A stretch of DNA of 26,122 bases from Marinilabiliales bacterium (GTDB lineage: Bacteria > Bacteroidota > Bacteroidia > Bacteroidales > BM523), in the NCBI GenBank assembly GCA_002869425.1, contig PKSZ01000361.1, forward strand, positions 1 to 26,122, written 5' to 3'. Positions 9,472 through 16,956 of this stretch are shown piece after piece. The notes beneath the pieces were generated by a model. It made no database searches and was not told where the DNA came from. It saw nothing but the letters and a program-made list of their open reading frames with translations. Position 1 is the stretch's first letter. Each line of letters starts with the position of its first letter. The translations under genes were made by a program, and so were the position numbers.

Positions 9472-10635
9472 TTATAATCCCAGTTTGTAAATTTCTTCAA
9501 TTTTATGGTTTATTGATGATAGCTCAGAAAAGGATATTCGGTTTTTTGATCGAATTGCATTCCATTGTTCAAATAGTAAGCGAAGCTTTTTTCTGCTAAT
9601 GCCTGTTTTATCATGTAAATCTTGAATAAAGTCTTTGTCGATCGTGTGTGTTTTCAAGTAGTATTTTAACCGGATATGCTCCATCAGATAGCGCATTCTC
9701 TTGTTGATAATTCCAATGTTGTCTTTTTTGTGTAAATACAAATGTGCAATGCTTGATATGTAAGATAATGAAAGGTTAACCGGAGGTCGAATGATAGGAA
9801 TAATTTTTTGTTTTCTTTTGGATTCAAACAAAAGGAAGATAATAATACCTGTAAGCAGTACAAAGTATGCTGATGATAAACCTTTGCTTCGTAAAATATA
9901 TCGCATGGGTGTACTGGCTACAAATTTATTGGGTTTATAGTACTCATCCCATATTATGGAGTTCATATCCATGTAGGCCAGACACTTGAATGGGTATTCG
10001 TAGTTTGCCTCATTAATTATTTCATAGTTTGTAAATAGAAATGGATTTAAATTGATAAGGAAATAACCTTTTCCATGCATTATTTTGATAAAATTTGTAC
10101 TGTCTATTCCATTGTAGCCCAATATGTTTGTTTTGGTGCTGTCAAAATCTGAAAAATAAGCTGCAAAATTAGTTTTTTGTATCGGGTAATGCTTGTTGCT
10201 GTTGAGATGTGGATTATGAAAGTAGCTGCCAATTTTATCATTCTTAAAAGATCTAGCCACTTCAAAGTTTAGAGAGTCGGAAAAAGTGCTGTTAAAGCTG
10301 AAAGCTGAAATAAGGGCTGATCCTCCTGATTCAACATGAGAAAACAACTTTTGGATATCTGTTGCATCTGGTTTAAATACATCGGTAATAATAACAGGAT
10401 TTTTTGGCGATTGGTTATTTTTAAAGTACTCGTATAGTGAAATTGTATTGGTTTCAGTTTGATTCTTTTCATTTAATAATTTATACAAACCCCAGCTTCC
10501 AAAAGGAGTTGTTTTTTCCTTACTGAAAGTAAGAGTCCAGTCAATCGTTTTCGGTTTTAATAGCTCTACAACTACCAGAACCAAAAACAATGTTGCCAGG
10601 ATGATGTAATATTTTCTATTCTTCTTTTTTCCCAA
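9472..10635 (-). CDS. DUF4350 domain membrane protein
   Basis: A 387-residue protein with an N-terminal membrane helix (about 9-26), a long extracytoplasmic domain (about 30-250), a second helix (about 255-271) and a basic C-terminal cytoplasmic tail of about 115 residues. The segment IDWTLTFSKEKTTPFGSWGL just after the first helix is the DUF4350 hallmark, and VIITDVFKPDATDIQKLFSH followed by GGSALIS resembles the glutamine-amidotransferase-like fold reported for this family. I see no obvious catalytic Cys there, so a binding role is more likely than catalysis. Its start overlaps the end of the DUF4129 gene by 20 bases. Neighbours tie it to the MoxR/DUF58 system. Confidence 0.8.
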   Translation of the reverse strand: MGKKKNRKYYIILATLFLVLVVVELLKPKTIDWTLTFSKEKTTPFGSWGLYKLLNEKNQTETNTISLYEYFKNNQSPKNPVIITDVFKPDATDIQKLFSHVESGGSALISAFSFNSTFSDSLNFEVARSFKNDKIGSYFHNPHLNSNKHYPIQKTNFAAYFSDFDSTKTNILGYNGIDSTNFIKIMHGKGYFLINLNPFLFTNYEIINEANYEYPFKCLAYMDMNSIIWDEYYKPNKFVASTPMRYILRSKGLSSAYFVLLTGIIIFLLFESKRKQKIIPIIRPPVNLSLSYISSIAHLYLHKKDNIGIINKRMRYLMEHIRLKYYLKTHTIDKDFIQDLHDKTGISRKKLRLLFEQWNAIRSKNRISFSELSSINHKIEEIYKLGL

Positions 10636-11320
10636 TTTGTTTGTATAATTTGAAGAAGTCGTTTTTTATATGTGTAAAATAGCTTTCGGAAACGGAAAAA
10701 TTACCATACCATACATAATCATAAGTGTTGCTGAGTGTGTCGAATTCGCTGCGAAGTTGTTCTTCTTTTATTTCGTATCGATAGTCAAAGTTTGTTTTTT
10801 GCTTCTCCCATCTAATAATCTCATGATCAGATAGTTGTTTAAGTAATTTTATATACATTAGCCGTATTGCAATCCTGTAGTTTTTATCACCCAGTGCTTT
10901 TTTAAGCATTTCTTCAAGATCGGTGCTTTTCATGCTGGCATCCAGCTCAGAAATATTTATGCTGTTAATTTCTTTTTTGCTGTACATTAGCGAGTTAACC
11001 TTAATATTGAATAGTTTGACGATTACAAAAATCAGAAAAGCAGTAATGATCAGGTAACGGATGTATGGTATTGCGCCTTTATCACTGAATATAAGCCGGA
11101 TAATGTCGCCAATCCAGTAGAGAATTTCACGAAAGAACCCTGGTGCTGCAGGTCTGGTTTCTTCATACACAAGAATTTCCCGAAGTTCATCAATTTTTGT
11201 TGAGTCCGGAATCTCAGCTTTAATGGGCTCTGTAGAGTAAAAAACCTCACCGGCTTCCGTTTTTGCAATCAGAAGAAAGAAGAGCAGAATAATATGTACA
11301 ATTTTTATGTAATTATTCAT
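10616..11320 (-). CDS. DUF4129-like membrane protein
   Basis: A 234-residue protein with a signal peptide (about 1-23, ending KTEA), a short extracytoplasmic stretch, one central membrane helix (about 84-103) and a cytoplasmic C-terminal domain. The last 100 residues, with IAIRLMYIKLLKQLSDHEII and DYVWYGNFSVSESYFTHIKNDF, resemble DUF4129, a domain regularly found in MoxR/DUF58 operons. The start at 11320 (MNNYIKIV) overlaps the stop of the upstream gene as ATGAATAA. A start at 11332 (MELKMNNY) is also possible and would deepen the overlap to 20 bases. No enzymatic motif is visible; a scaffold role in a membrane complex is inferred from context. Confidence 0.75.
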   Translation of the reverse strand: MNNYIKIVHIILLFFLLIAKTEAGEVFYSTEPIKAEIPDSTKIDELREILVYEETRPAAPGFFREILYWIGDIIRLIFSDKGAIPYIRYLIITAFLIFVIVKLFNIKVNSLMYSKKEINSINISELDASMKSTDLEEMLKKALGDKNYRIAIRLMYIKLLKQLSDHEIIRWEKQKTNFDYRYEIKEEQLRSEFDTLSNTYDYVWYGNFSVSESYFTHIKNDFFKLYKQIGKKEE

Positions 11321-12194
11321 CTTCAGTTCCAATATTGTTTATTTTTTCAAGTAAAGCAGGACTTTCGGTTTTTTCCACAAGGCTGTAGTAATGAAAAGCA
11401 TAAGATGTAAAAGGGACTATGTAGAGAAGTGAATTCAGGAAAGCCTGCAGTACGGATAAGAACATGTATACAATTTGTGTTGTAGAGTTGATTCCTCCAT
11501 CCAGACTACTAAAAGTAATGATCCCAGATATAATAGCCTGGGGAAGTGATAAAACATATGAGACTGCTCCGATAATACCATTGGTAACAATTATCAGTAA
11601 GAGAGTCCACCACCATTGTTTTTTAGTAATCCTGAAACTTCTGGAGAATGCATCTCCAAAACCTTTTCTTTCACTAAAAATAATGATTAAAATCAGGCTT
11701 AGTGAGGTGCTGAGATAAATTCCCGGCACACAACACATTACAAATCCAAGTGCTATGATAAACCCAATAACAAGGTTGGTCCCTATAATTTTGAAAAAAT
11801 TGGAAAAAGCTCTTTTTCGAACATCATCCAGTGTGAAATTATCCATTCCCTCTTCAACATATAGCGTAATGTAGGAATACAAAACGCCAATGATCATGGT
11901 GTAGCCTATTACGTAAAATATCATGATGAAAGCATAATAAAAGAAGAAACTATACATCCACTCAAAAGGATCATTGTACTGACCCATATTGTTTTGATAC
12001 AAGTCGGCTTGAAGATCAAAAACGCTTGATTGCACAAGTGCGGTTGCAATTCCAGCCATCAGAATAAAGGGGCCTGCATACAACATCAGGGCTTTACCCA
12101 GAGGCTTTATGTTCTGGTTTAGAAATGAAAAAGTTGCTGTAAATACTTCTCCAAAATGTCTTTCTTTTCTGAAATCAATGTATTTCTTTTTCAT
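11313..12194 (-). CDS. Multi-pass membrane protein of unknown function (MoxR-cluster member)
   Basis: A 293-residue integral membrane protein with about six hydrophobic segments after a short basic N-terminus (MKKKYIDFRKERHFGEVF). It resembles the glycerophosphodiester-phosphodiesterase membrane-domain or DUF4013-like proteins, with a helix pair ending CCVPGIYLSTSLSLILIIIF and then a FSERKGFGDAFSRSFRITKK loop. I cannot assign a family with certainty. The start at 12194 is preferred over the longer frame from 12245, whose extra 17 residues (MPGTFSYYP...) lie deep within the SpoIIM gene and look unlike a membrane-protein N-terminus. It still overlaps that gene by 20 bases. Its conserved position between SpoIIM and DUF4129 genes suggests it is part of the same membrane assembly. 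Confidence 0.7.
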   Translation of the reverse strand: MKKKYIDFRKERHFGEVFTATFSFLNQNIKPLGKALMLYAGPFILMAGIATALVQSSVFDLQADLYQNNMGQYNDPFEWMYSFFFYYAFIMIFYVIGYTMIIGVLYSYITLYVEEGMDNFTLDDVRKRAFSNFFKIIGTNLVIGFIIALGFVMCCVPGIYLSTSLSLILIIIFSERKGFGDAFSRSFRITKKQWWWTLLLIIVTNGIIGAVSYVLSLPQAIISGIITFSSLDGGINSTTQIVYMFLSVLQAFLNSLLYIVPFTSYAFHYYSLVEKTESPALLEKINNIGTEDE

Positions 12195-13146
12195 GCTTTT
12201 CTTTAATTCTTTGTTTATAGGGTAGTAAGAAAAAGTACCAGGCAATAAATACCATTGAAGATATTATAATAAGGGCTCTTAGTATATTAGGCATTCCTGT
12301 ATATCGGGTTACAAAACCTTCAAGCATAGCTGCAACCAGGAAAATAGGAATAAGTCCCAGTACAATTTTTATTCCCTTAATAACTCCTTTCTTAAAAGAT
12401 ACCAGTCTGGAATATGTGCCTGGAAATAATATACTGTTTCCCAAAATAATGCCTGCTGCGCCTGCTACAAGTATTGAAAATATTTCGGGCATGCCATGTA
12501 TCCAGATGGTAAGAATCGATTCGCCAAGCAAATCGTACTTGTAAAAGAAGTATTGAAATGCACCAAGCATTACACCATTGTAAAACAGGATCATTCCTGT
12601 ACCAACAGAAAACATTACCCCAAAAACAAAAGCCATAAAGGCTACCCGGATATTATTAAAGGAAATCCCAAGGAACATATCTGCCTGGTTCATTTTTTTG
12701 TATACAGCCATTGTGTCGCCTTTTTCAATGTTTTCAATTGTCATGTTTACATAGCTATCTCCAAGGATCAGGCGAACAAAAGTTTCATCATTGGCAGAGG
12801 AAAGAAATCCAATGAGCATTGCAAAAAAAAAGATTAGGAAAGAATACAGAAGATACTTTTTGTGGTCATAAACCAGTTGTGGAAAAACCCTGGCCCAAAA
12901 ACGACCAAATTTCCCTTTTTCTTCTTTCTTGTTGGCGTAAATTGTTTGATGGGTTTTAACGGCAAGTCGGTTGAGGTAGTATGTTGTTTCGCTATCCGGA
13001 TAAAAGGTTCGGGCATATGATAGGTCATCTGTTATGCCTATGTACAAATCTGCGAGTTCATCCGGCGTAATATTACCATGGGCAAGAACATCTTCAAATT
13101 CTTTCCAGCGATCAGAATTTTTATTTAAAAAAACTACCTCTTTCAT
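12175..13146 (-). CDS. SpoIIM-family (stage II sporulation protein M-like) membrane protein
   Basis: A 323-residue protein of the SpoIIM/COG1300 type. It has a soluble N-terminal part (1-100) with RTFYPDSETTYYLNRLAVKTHQTIYA, then five or so membrane helices carrying NNIRVAFMAFVFGVMFSVGTG, YNGVMLGAF and IWIHGMPEIFSILVAGAAG, the family signature. In Firmicutes the founding member acts with SpoIID/SpoIIP in engulfment. Bacteroidota do not make endospores, so here the family name gives no process. It is the first gene of the minus-strand operon and divergent from the RDD gene, with a 102-base gap that should hold both promoters; I could not pick convincing promoter boxes there. It is probably an integral part of the MoxR-linked membrane complex. 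Confidence 0.88.
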   Translation of the reverse strand: MKEVVFLNKNSDRWKEFEDVLAHGNITPDELADLYIGITDDLSYARTFYPDSETTYYLNRLAVKTHQTIYANKKEEKGKFGRFWARVFPQLVYDHKKYLLYSFLIFFFAMLIGFLSSANDETFVRLILGDSYVNMTIENIEKGDTMAVYKKMNQADMFLGISFNNIRVAFMAFVFGVMFSVGTGMILFYNGVMLGAFQYFFYKYDLLGESILTIWIHGMPEIFSILVAGAAGIILGNSILFPGTYSRLVSFKKGVIKGIKIVLGLIPIFLVAAMLEGFVTRYTGMPNILRALIIISSMVFIAWYFFLLPYKQRIKEKHEKEIH

Positions 13147-13248
13147 TACTCATCAAGCGGAAATGCAATATAACCGTTTTGATTGATATTACCATTCTAC
13201 ATGGCAAAATTTGTATGCCGATCGAAATAATTAATTATTTTTACCGCT

Positions 13249-13968
13249 GTGGAACATCTGAGTATACAAACCAATCAGAATGTAGAACTTGAGTATGAAG
13301 TTGCCAGTGTAGGTGAACGGGCTATTGCGCACGTGCTGGATTACATGGTGTTTATGTCCTGGTTTCTTACGGTTGTTTTTTTCATGGCACTCAGCGGTTC
13401 CGATTCAATGGGAGCAATGATATTACTCATTATGTTACCCATTATGTTTTACGATCTGGTATGTGAATTATTGTTTGGCGGTCAAAGCTTTGGAAAAGTG
13501 ATCATAAGAATTAAAGTTGTAAAACTGAATGGATTAAAAGTTAGCTTTTGGAATTATCTTGTTCGTTGGGTTTTCCGTATTGTTGATAATCTCTTATTGA
13601 TGGGAGGAATTAGCGTGGTTGCTATTTTTTTAAGTAATAAAGGTCAGCGTCTGGGCGACATGGCTGCAGGAACAACTGTAATCAGGCGTCCAAAGGAAAA
13701 AGGACTTGAAAAAACCATTCATGTAGAATTGCCTGATGACTACAAGCTTGTATATCCCAGTGCTTCCCGTTTAAATGATGCCGATATAACAACGGTAAAA
13801 CAAGTAATTGATCATATCCGCAAAAATCCAACTGAAAGCAGTTCCGCGCAAATGGGTAAGCTGGCAAAAGATAAAATTCAGGAAAAAATGTGTGTTGAAT
13901 CCGACGAATACCCTCTGTTTTTTCTTGAGCAGGTGTTGAGTGATTACAACTATCTGAACCGGGATTAA
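13249..13968 (+). CDS. RDD family membrane protein
   Basis: A 239-residue RDD-family protein. The first 150 residues hold the RDD domain with three hydrophobic helices and the diagnostic segments ERAIAHVLDYMVF, GQSFGKVIIRIKVVKLNG and QRLGDMAAGTTVIRR. The last 80 residues form a soluble, charged tail. The start is a GTG at 13249. An in-frame TAA lies at 13228-13230 with no ATG between, and the following HLSIQTNQNVELEYEVAS is the normal family N-terminus. It diverges from the SpoIIM gene and belongs with the adjacent cluster. Its stop codon overlaps that of the convergent HMG-CoA reductase fusion (shared TTAA, 13965-13968). RDD proteins have been linked to ion transport in a few species, but function here is unknown. 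Confidence 0.9.
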   Translation: MEHLSIQTNQNVELEYEVASVGERAIAHVLDYMVFMSWFLTVVFFMALSGSDSMGAMILLIMLPIMFYDLVCELLFGGQSFGKVIIRIKVVKLNGLKVSFWNYLVRWVFRIVDNLLLMGGISVVAIFLSNKGQRLGDMAAGTTVIRRPKEKGLEKTIHVELPDDYKLVYPSASRLNDADITTVKQVIDHIRKNPTESSSAQMGKLAKDKIQEKMCVESDEYPLFFLEQVLSDYNYLNRD

Positions 13969-16265
13969 TCTTCTTCCAGGAAGTTGATCATTTTTAGACA
14001 GTTGGCAAAAACTTTCTCCACAAAATTATATTTTACAATAATATTTAACACCAGGTAAAAAGCAACGCGAGTATAGGCAAATTCTTTTACTGAGTACACA
14101 AAGTTTTGCTGCCATTCATCAATCGGGATTTTTTCTAGCGGATCGACCTGTTCTTTATGAAAATGTATGAAATCGAGCAGTTGTTCTTTGCTGAAATTAT
14201 CTTCAAGGGTAAAGCTTAAAAGTTCTGCAATATCTCGTTGCGGGTAGTTTATTGTAGCTAGTTCCCAGTCAAAAATGATAGCCTTGTTATACTTGTCTAT
14301 GAAGAGATTGCGCGGATTAAAATCGTTGTGGGTAATAGATTTGTATAGTAAAAAATTGGATGCTTTCTGTGGTACGAATTGTAGCAACATTTTTATCCCT
14401 TCTTTCTGCCATAAGGGACTATCGTCTTGCAAGCTTGTGTGTAGGAGTTTTGTGTAGAGATCTATTGAAGATGATGCATCAAATGGGATAAGGGTTTCGG
14501 GGATTTCTTGATTTTTTCCAATCGTTGTTTTGTGTAGCCGGCTGATGCCTTTGATTGCCGACTGAATTTGTTCTTTTGTCCAGTTTGTATTTATTGGTGT
14601 TATGTTTGACATGTTAATTTCCTCCAAAATCAATAGAAAGGCTTCTCTTTCGATAATATTTGCCGAACCATAATAGTTCGGTGTATTGTTAAAGTTGATT
14701 TTTTTCAGAAATTCATACATTATGTGTTCACGGATATGACAATTCCAGTATTCCAGATTTTGACGATTGTTGAAAATTAAGTCTGAAAGTTTGGGATCAA
14801 CCGAAGCAGCCATAATATGTAAGCCTTTTATGGTTTCAAGATCCGTAGGCTTAGACTTAACAACCACATTCTTGATTTCGTTCGTTCTAGGATTTTTCAG
14901 AGTAACAGGTATAAATCCTGTTATTTTTTTATTGATCCTCTGCGTTATGTTGGTTAATATTCCATTGTCTGTGGCTAAGAGGTCTGATGTGGAAATTTTC
15001 TCTGGTTGCCATTCCAAATATTCTTGTAGTAAGCTGTTCTTGATCAGTTCTTTGTCGAATTCAGATTTTGACAACCAGTTGACAGGTTTGTTGCGGCCCA
15101 GCTTTTCGTGGGCTTTGGCAAATTCCCCGCTTATGATTGCTGCGTAAGTAGATATTTCCAGTCCCAGAGCAAAACCAGCAATGAGTTTGGCAAAACGATC
15201 AATTTTTCCGGTTCCTGCACAATTCATCATTTTCAGGACTTCTTGTTGAGCCGGAAGGTGTGTGCCTCCACCAATGGTTCCAATAACAAGAGAGGGAAGT
15301 GATAATGAGAGATACAAACCCTTGTCTGTTTTTTCCAGCGATAATATTCCTGTACTGGATTCGTGCAGCGATCCCAGATCCTGACCTGTAGCTGCATAAA
15401 TTGAGGCTATGGCATTGGCACAGTTGATGTTGTAACCAAACATTCCATTGATGTTGCTTGCTGCAAGTGAACTGGTATAAAATCTAATGAACTCGTCAGA
15501 ACTGCTGCGCAAAACACGCTTGATAACTTCTTCTGTTAATTCGCATTCTGCCACTACATGCACTCCTCTACCTGCTATAAGAGAAATATACGATGGCTTT
15601 TTATCGGATGATCCATTGCCTTCAATAACAAAATGCTTAATCTGTATTTCGGTTTCTTCCTGAAAAGTCTGAACAATCCATAGAATGGCATGCCATGTGC
15701 AGCTGGTAGTCATGTTTTGACCGGAAGCATCGCCAGTGGTATATACAAATCTGCAATGAATCTTATTGCCAGTTATTGTATGGGTAATTTCTGTAAGATT
15801 GGCATGATTACTATATCGGGAGCTTACTTCTTTGATTCTATTAAAATTGGCTTCTATCCAATGGGCAAATTGTATGGTTTCTTTAAGGCTATCAAAGACA
15901 AACAATGGAACACGAGTCATCTTTTGATGCAGAACCGCTGCTGAAAAGCCACCACTTTCTGATACTGCCTTTGCACCCCTGTTCATACTCGCAATAAGAG
16001 CACCCTCTGTGGTGGCTGCTGCAGTATAAACAAATTCAGAGTGATCGTTTTCCTGGTTTGAAAAAAGCAGGGGGCCAACCAGTCCAACCGGAACTTCAAT
16101 AGAACCAATCAAGGATTCAATATTATTTTGAATGCTGCTGGTTTCAAAGCTATAGCTCTCTAATGAATCAATTTCTATTTTATTTTTCTTTAGATGATCT
16201 TTTCTAAGTTCTTGAGCAGCTTTACTGTTTAAGCCTCTTCCGGGTACTGTTGGGATTTTTGACAT
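13965..16265 (-). CDS. Fusion protein: class I HMG-CoA reductase domain plus APH/choline-kinase-like phosphotransferase domain
   Basis: A single uninterrupted 766-residue reading frame. Residues about 40-395 are a class I 3-hydroxy-3-methylglutaryl-CoA reductase: NNIESLIGSIEVPVGLVGPL, then TTEGALIASMNRGAKAV (catalytic E87), SDKKP (catalytic K222), GQD (D296), IGTIGGGTHLPAQQ and the late KAH (H386). So Glu, Lys, Asp and His are all kept. The usual GDAMGMNM is GDASGQNM here (178-185). Residues about 445-766 form a kinase of the aminoglycoside phosphotransferase/choline kinase fold: VVVKSK (K470/K472 region), HNDFNPRN (646-653, catalytic D648) and DWE (D666). The start at 16265 (MSKIPTVPGRGLN) is preferred; the upstream in-frame ATG at 16364 adds 33 residues rich in His that cross a palindrome. 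It would reduce an acyl-CoA to an alcohol and perhaps phosphorylate that product. Both domain calls are strong; the coupled reaction is inferred. Confidence 0.88.
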   Translation of the reverse strand: MSKIPTVPGRGLNSKAAQELRKDHLKKNKIEIDSLESYSFETSSIQNNIESLIGSIEVPVGLVGPLLFSNQENDHSEFVYTAAATTEGALIASMNRGAKAVSESGGFSAAVLHQKMTRVPLFVFDSLKETIQFAHWIEANFNRIKEVSSRYSNHANLTEITHTITGNKIHCRFVYTTGDASGQNMTTSCTWHAILWIVQTFQEETEIQIKHFVIEGNGSSDKKPSYISLIAGRGVHVVAECELTEEVIKRVLRSSSDEFIRFYTSSLAASNINGMFGYNINCANAIASIYAATGQDLGSLHESSTGILSLEKTDKGLYLSLSLPSLVIGTIGGGTHLPAQQEVLKMMNCAGTGKIDRFAKLIAGFALGLEISTYAAIISGEFAKAHEKLGRNKPVNWLSKSEFDKELIKNSLLQEYLEWQPEKISTSDLLATDNGILTNITQRINKKITGFIPVTLKNPRTNEIKNVVVKSKPTDLETIKGLHIMAASVDPKLSDLIFNNRQNLEYWNCHIREHIMYEFLKKINFNNTPNYYGSANIIEREAFLLILEEINMSNITPINTNWTKEQIQSAIKGISRLHKTTIGKNQEIPETLIPFDASSSIDLYTKLLHTSLQDDSPLWQKEGIKMLLQFVPQKASNFLLYKSITHNDFNPRNLFIDKYNKAIIFDWELATINYPQRDIAELLSFTLEDNFSKEQLLDFIHFHKEQVDPLEKIPIDEWQQNFVYSVKEFAYTRVAFYLVLNIIVKYNFVEKVFANCLKMINFLEED

Positions 16266-16280
16266 AGTGAGTTGATTGTG

Positions 16281-16297
16281 TTTACTAATATAGTAAA
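16281..16297. promoter_or_regulatory. Perfect 7 bp inverted repeat upstream of the reductase-kinase gene
   Basis: TTTACTA, three spacer bases, TAGTAAA. The centre lies about 24 bases upstream of the reductase-kinase ATG on the minus strand. Placement and size fit a dimeric repressor operator. It is AT-rich, so chance occurrence is possible. Confidence 0.35.
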
Positions 16298-16347
16298 ACA
16301 TTCCTTGATGAAAAATATGAAGCATTTCATGGTGCAAAATATGCGTA

Positions 16348-16367
16348 TTTGTGTTTAGGAACACAAA
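16348..16367. promoter_or_regulatory. Perfect 8 bp inverted repeat in the divergent spacer
   Basis: TTTGTGTT, four spacer bases (TAGG), AACACAAA. It lies roughly midway between the reductase-kinase start (16265) and the small Cys protein start (16420). A 20-base dyad at this place is a good candidate operator controlling both directions. No regulator gene is adjacent. Confidence 0.45.
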
Positions 16368-16419
16368 ACTTTTTTATTTAGGAAACGTTTAATAATTGGT
16401 TGAACAGAAAAATGGAATT

Positions 16420-16629
16420 ATGATAAACAGGCAGAAAATTTACGGATTAATATTTGATTGTCCGGAAAGGTTGAACAACAAGAACTGTCCTTTTGTACAT
16501 ATAAGGAAAATGGAAAGTAGTTCAAAAATTGAAATACTGGAAGAATTAACATCAGAAGAAATACGCCAACTTGTAAAAGAGCATGAGAAACGCCAGAAAA
16601 ACGGTGTTTGTCAATCCTATGAGAATTAG
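16420..16629 (+). CDS. Small conserved-looking protein with a CP-CP motif
   Basis: A 69-residue protein starting at the ATG at 16420 (MINRQKIYGLIFDCPERL); an earlier TTG at 16396 is less likely. Two Cys-Pro pairs (C14-P15 and C23-P24, in DCPERLNNKNCPF) are followed by a predicted helix rich in Glu, Leu and Lys (38-60). A third Cys is at 64. The spacing could hold a metal or a disulfide, but I do not recognise the family. It is the first gene of the plus-strand group divergent from the reductase-kinase gene, and 86 bases precede the next small gene. It seems real because of the clear start, the ordered composition and the open frame between regulatory DNA and a second small gene. Confidence 0.6.
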   Translation: MINRQKIYGLIFDCPERLNNKNCPFVHIRKMESSSKIEILEELTSEEIRQLVKEHEKRQKNGVCQSYEN

Positions 16630-16715
16630 CTCCTTTTCAAATGCAAAATATTCTGTTTCGGCAGTGGGTACCATCATAATTTTATTATTTTTGAATCAGG
16701 TACAAATTGTATTTT

Positions 16716-16940
16716 ATGAAGATTTTTCATTGTACGTCTTGCGATAAGACATTTTCGACTGCCGGATATTTGGTAGAATATTCACATCCTGTTTATGGTC
16801 CTTGTGCCAGCTATCGTGCAAAGTGTCCTGAGTGCAATGATGAGTGTTCTGAAAAGCCAAAAGAGAATAGGGCAAAGAAAAATTCTTCAATTCCACCTTG
16901 TGGGAGCCAGCCTTCCTGCGGTTCTTGTTGTAATGTTTAA
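16716..16940 (+). CDS. Small Cys-rich zinc-ribbon protein
   Basis: A 74-residue protein with 10 Cys. The first 45 residues look like a FmdB-type zinc ribbon: HCTSC (C6, C9), then CPEC (C37, C40), with additional Cys at 30 and 44. A linker with KPKENRAKK leads to a C-terminal tail, PCGSQPSCGSCCNV (C62, C68, C71, C72), as in small zinc-ribbon proteins ending in Gly/Ser/Cys. The ATG at 16716 is preferred over a TTG at 16707. It ends 16 bases before the PpnP start, so it should share its transcript. It probably binds Zn or another metal. Function is unknown; a role as a metallochaperone or as an accessory to the oxidoreductase unit is speculation. Confidence 0.7.
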   Translation: MKIFHCTSCDKTFSTAGYLVEYSHPVYGPCASYRAKCPECNDECSEKPKENRAKKNSSIPPCGSQPSCGSCCNV

Positions 16941-16956
16941 TGTAAAATTTACTGAT

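Noticed and set aside
5455..11325. The same ATGAATAA stop/start overlap at two junctions (5459-5466 plus strand; 11313-11320 minus strand)
   Set aside because: A short AT-rich overlap that arises easily whenever a gene starting ATGAATAA overlaps a GAATAA end; coincidence is the simplest reading.
12175..13146. SpoIIM homology as a hint of sporulation
   Set aside because: No other sporulation gene is present, and this family is part of the MoxR/DUF58 cluster in non-sporulating bacteria.
14275..15944. Several plus-strand open frames of 60-126 codons opposite the reductase-kinase gene
   Set aside because: They are antisense shadows of a long gene with clear domains and show no start context or recognisable protein features.
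16795..16956. Long N-terminal extension of the PpnP frame (begins 16795)
   Set aside because: It overlaps the zinc-ribbon gene in another frame. The family N-terminus starts exactly at the ATG at 16957, giving the normal size.
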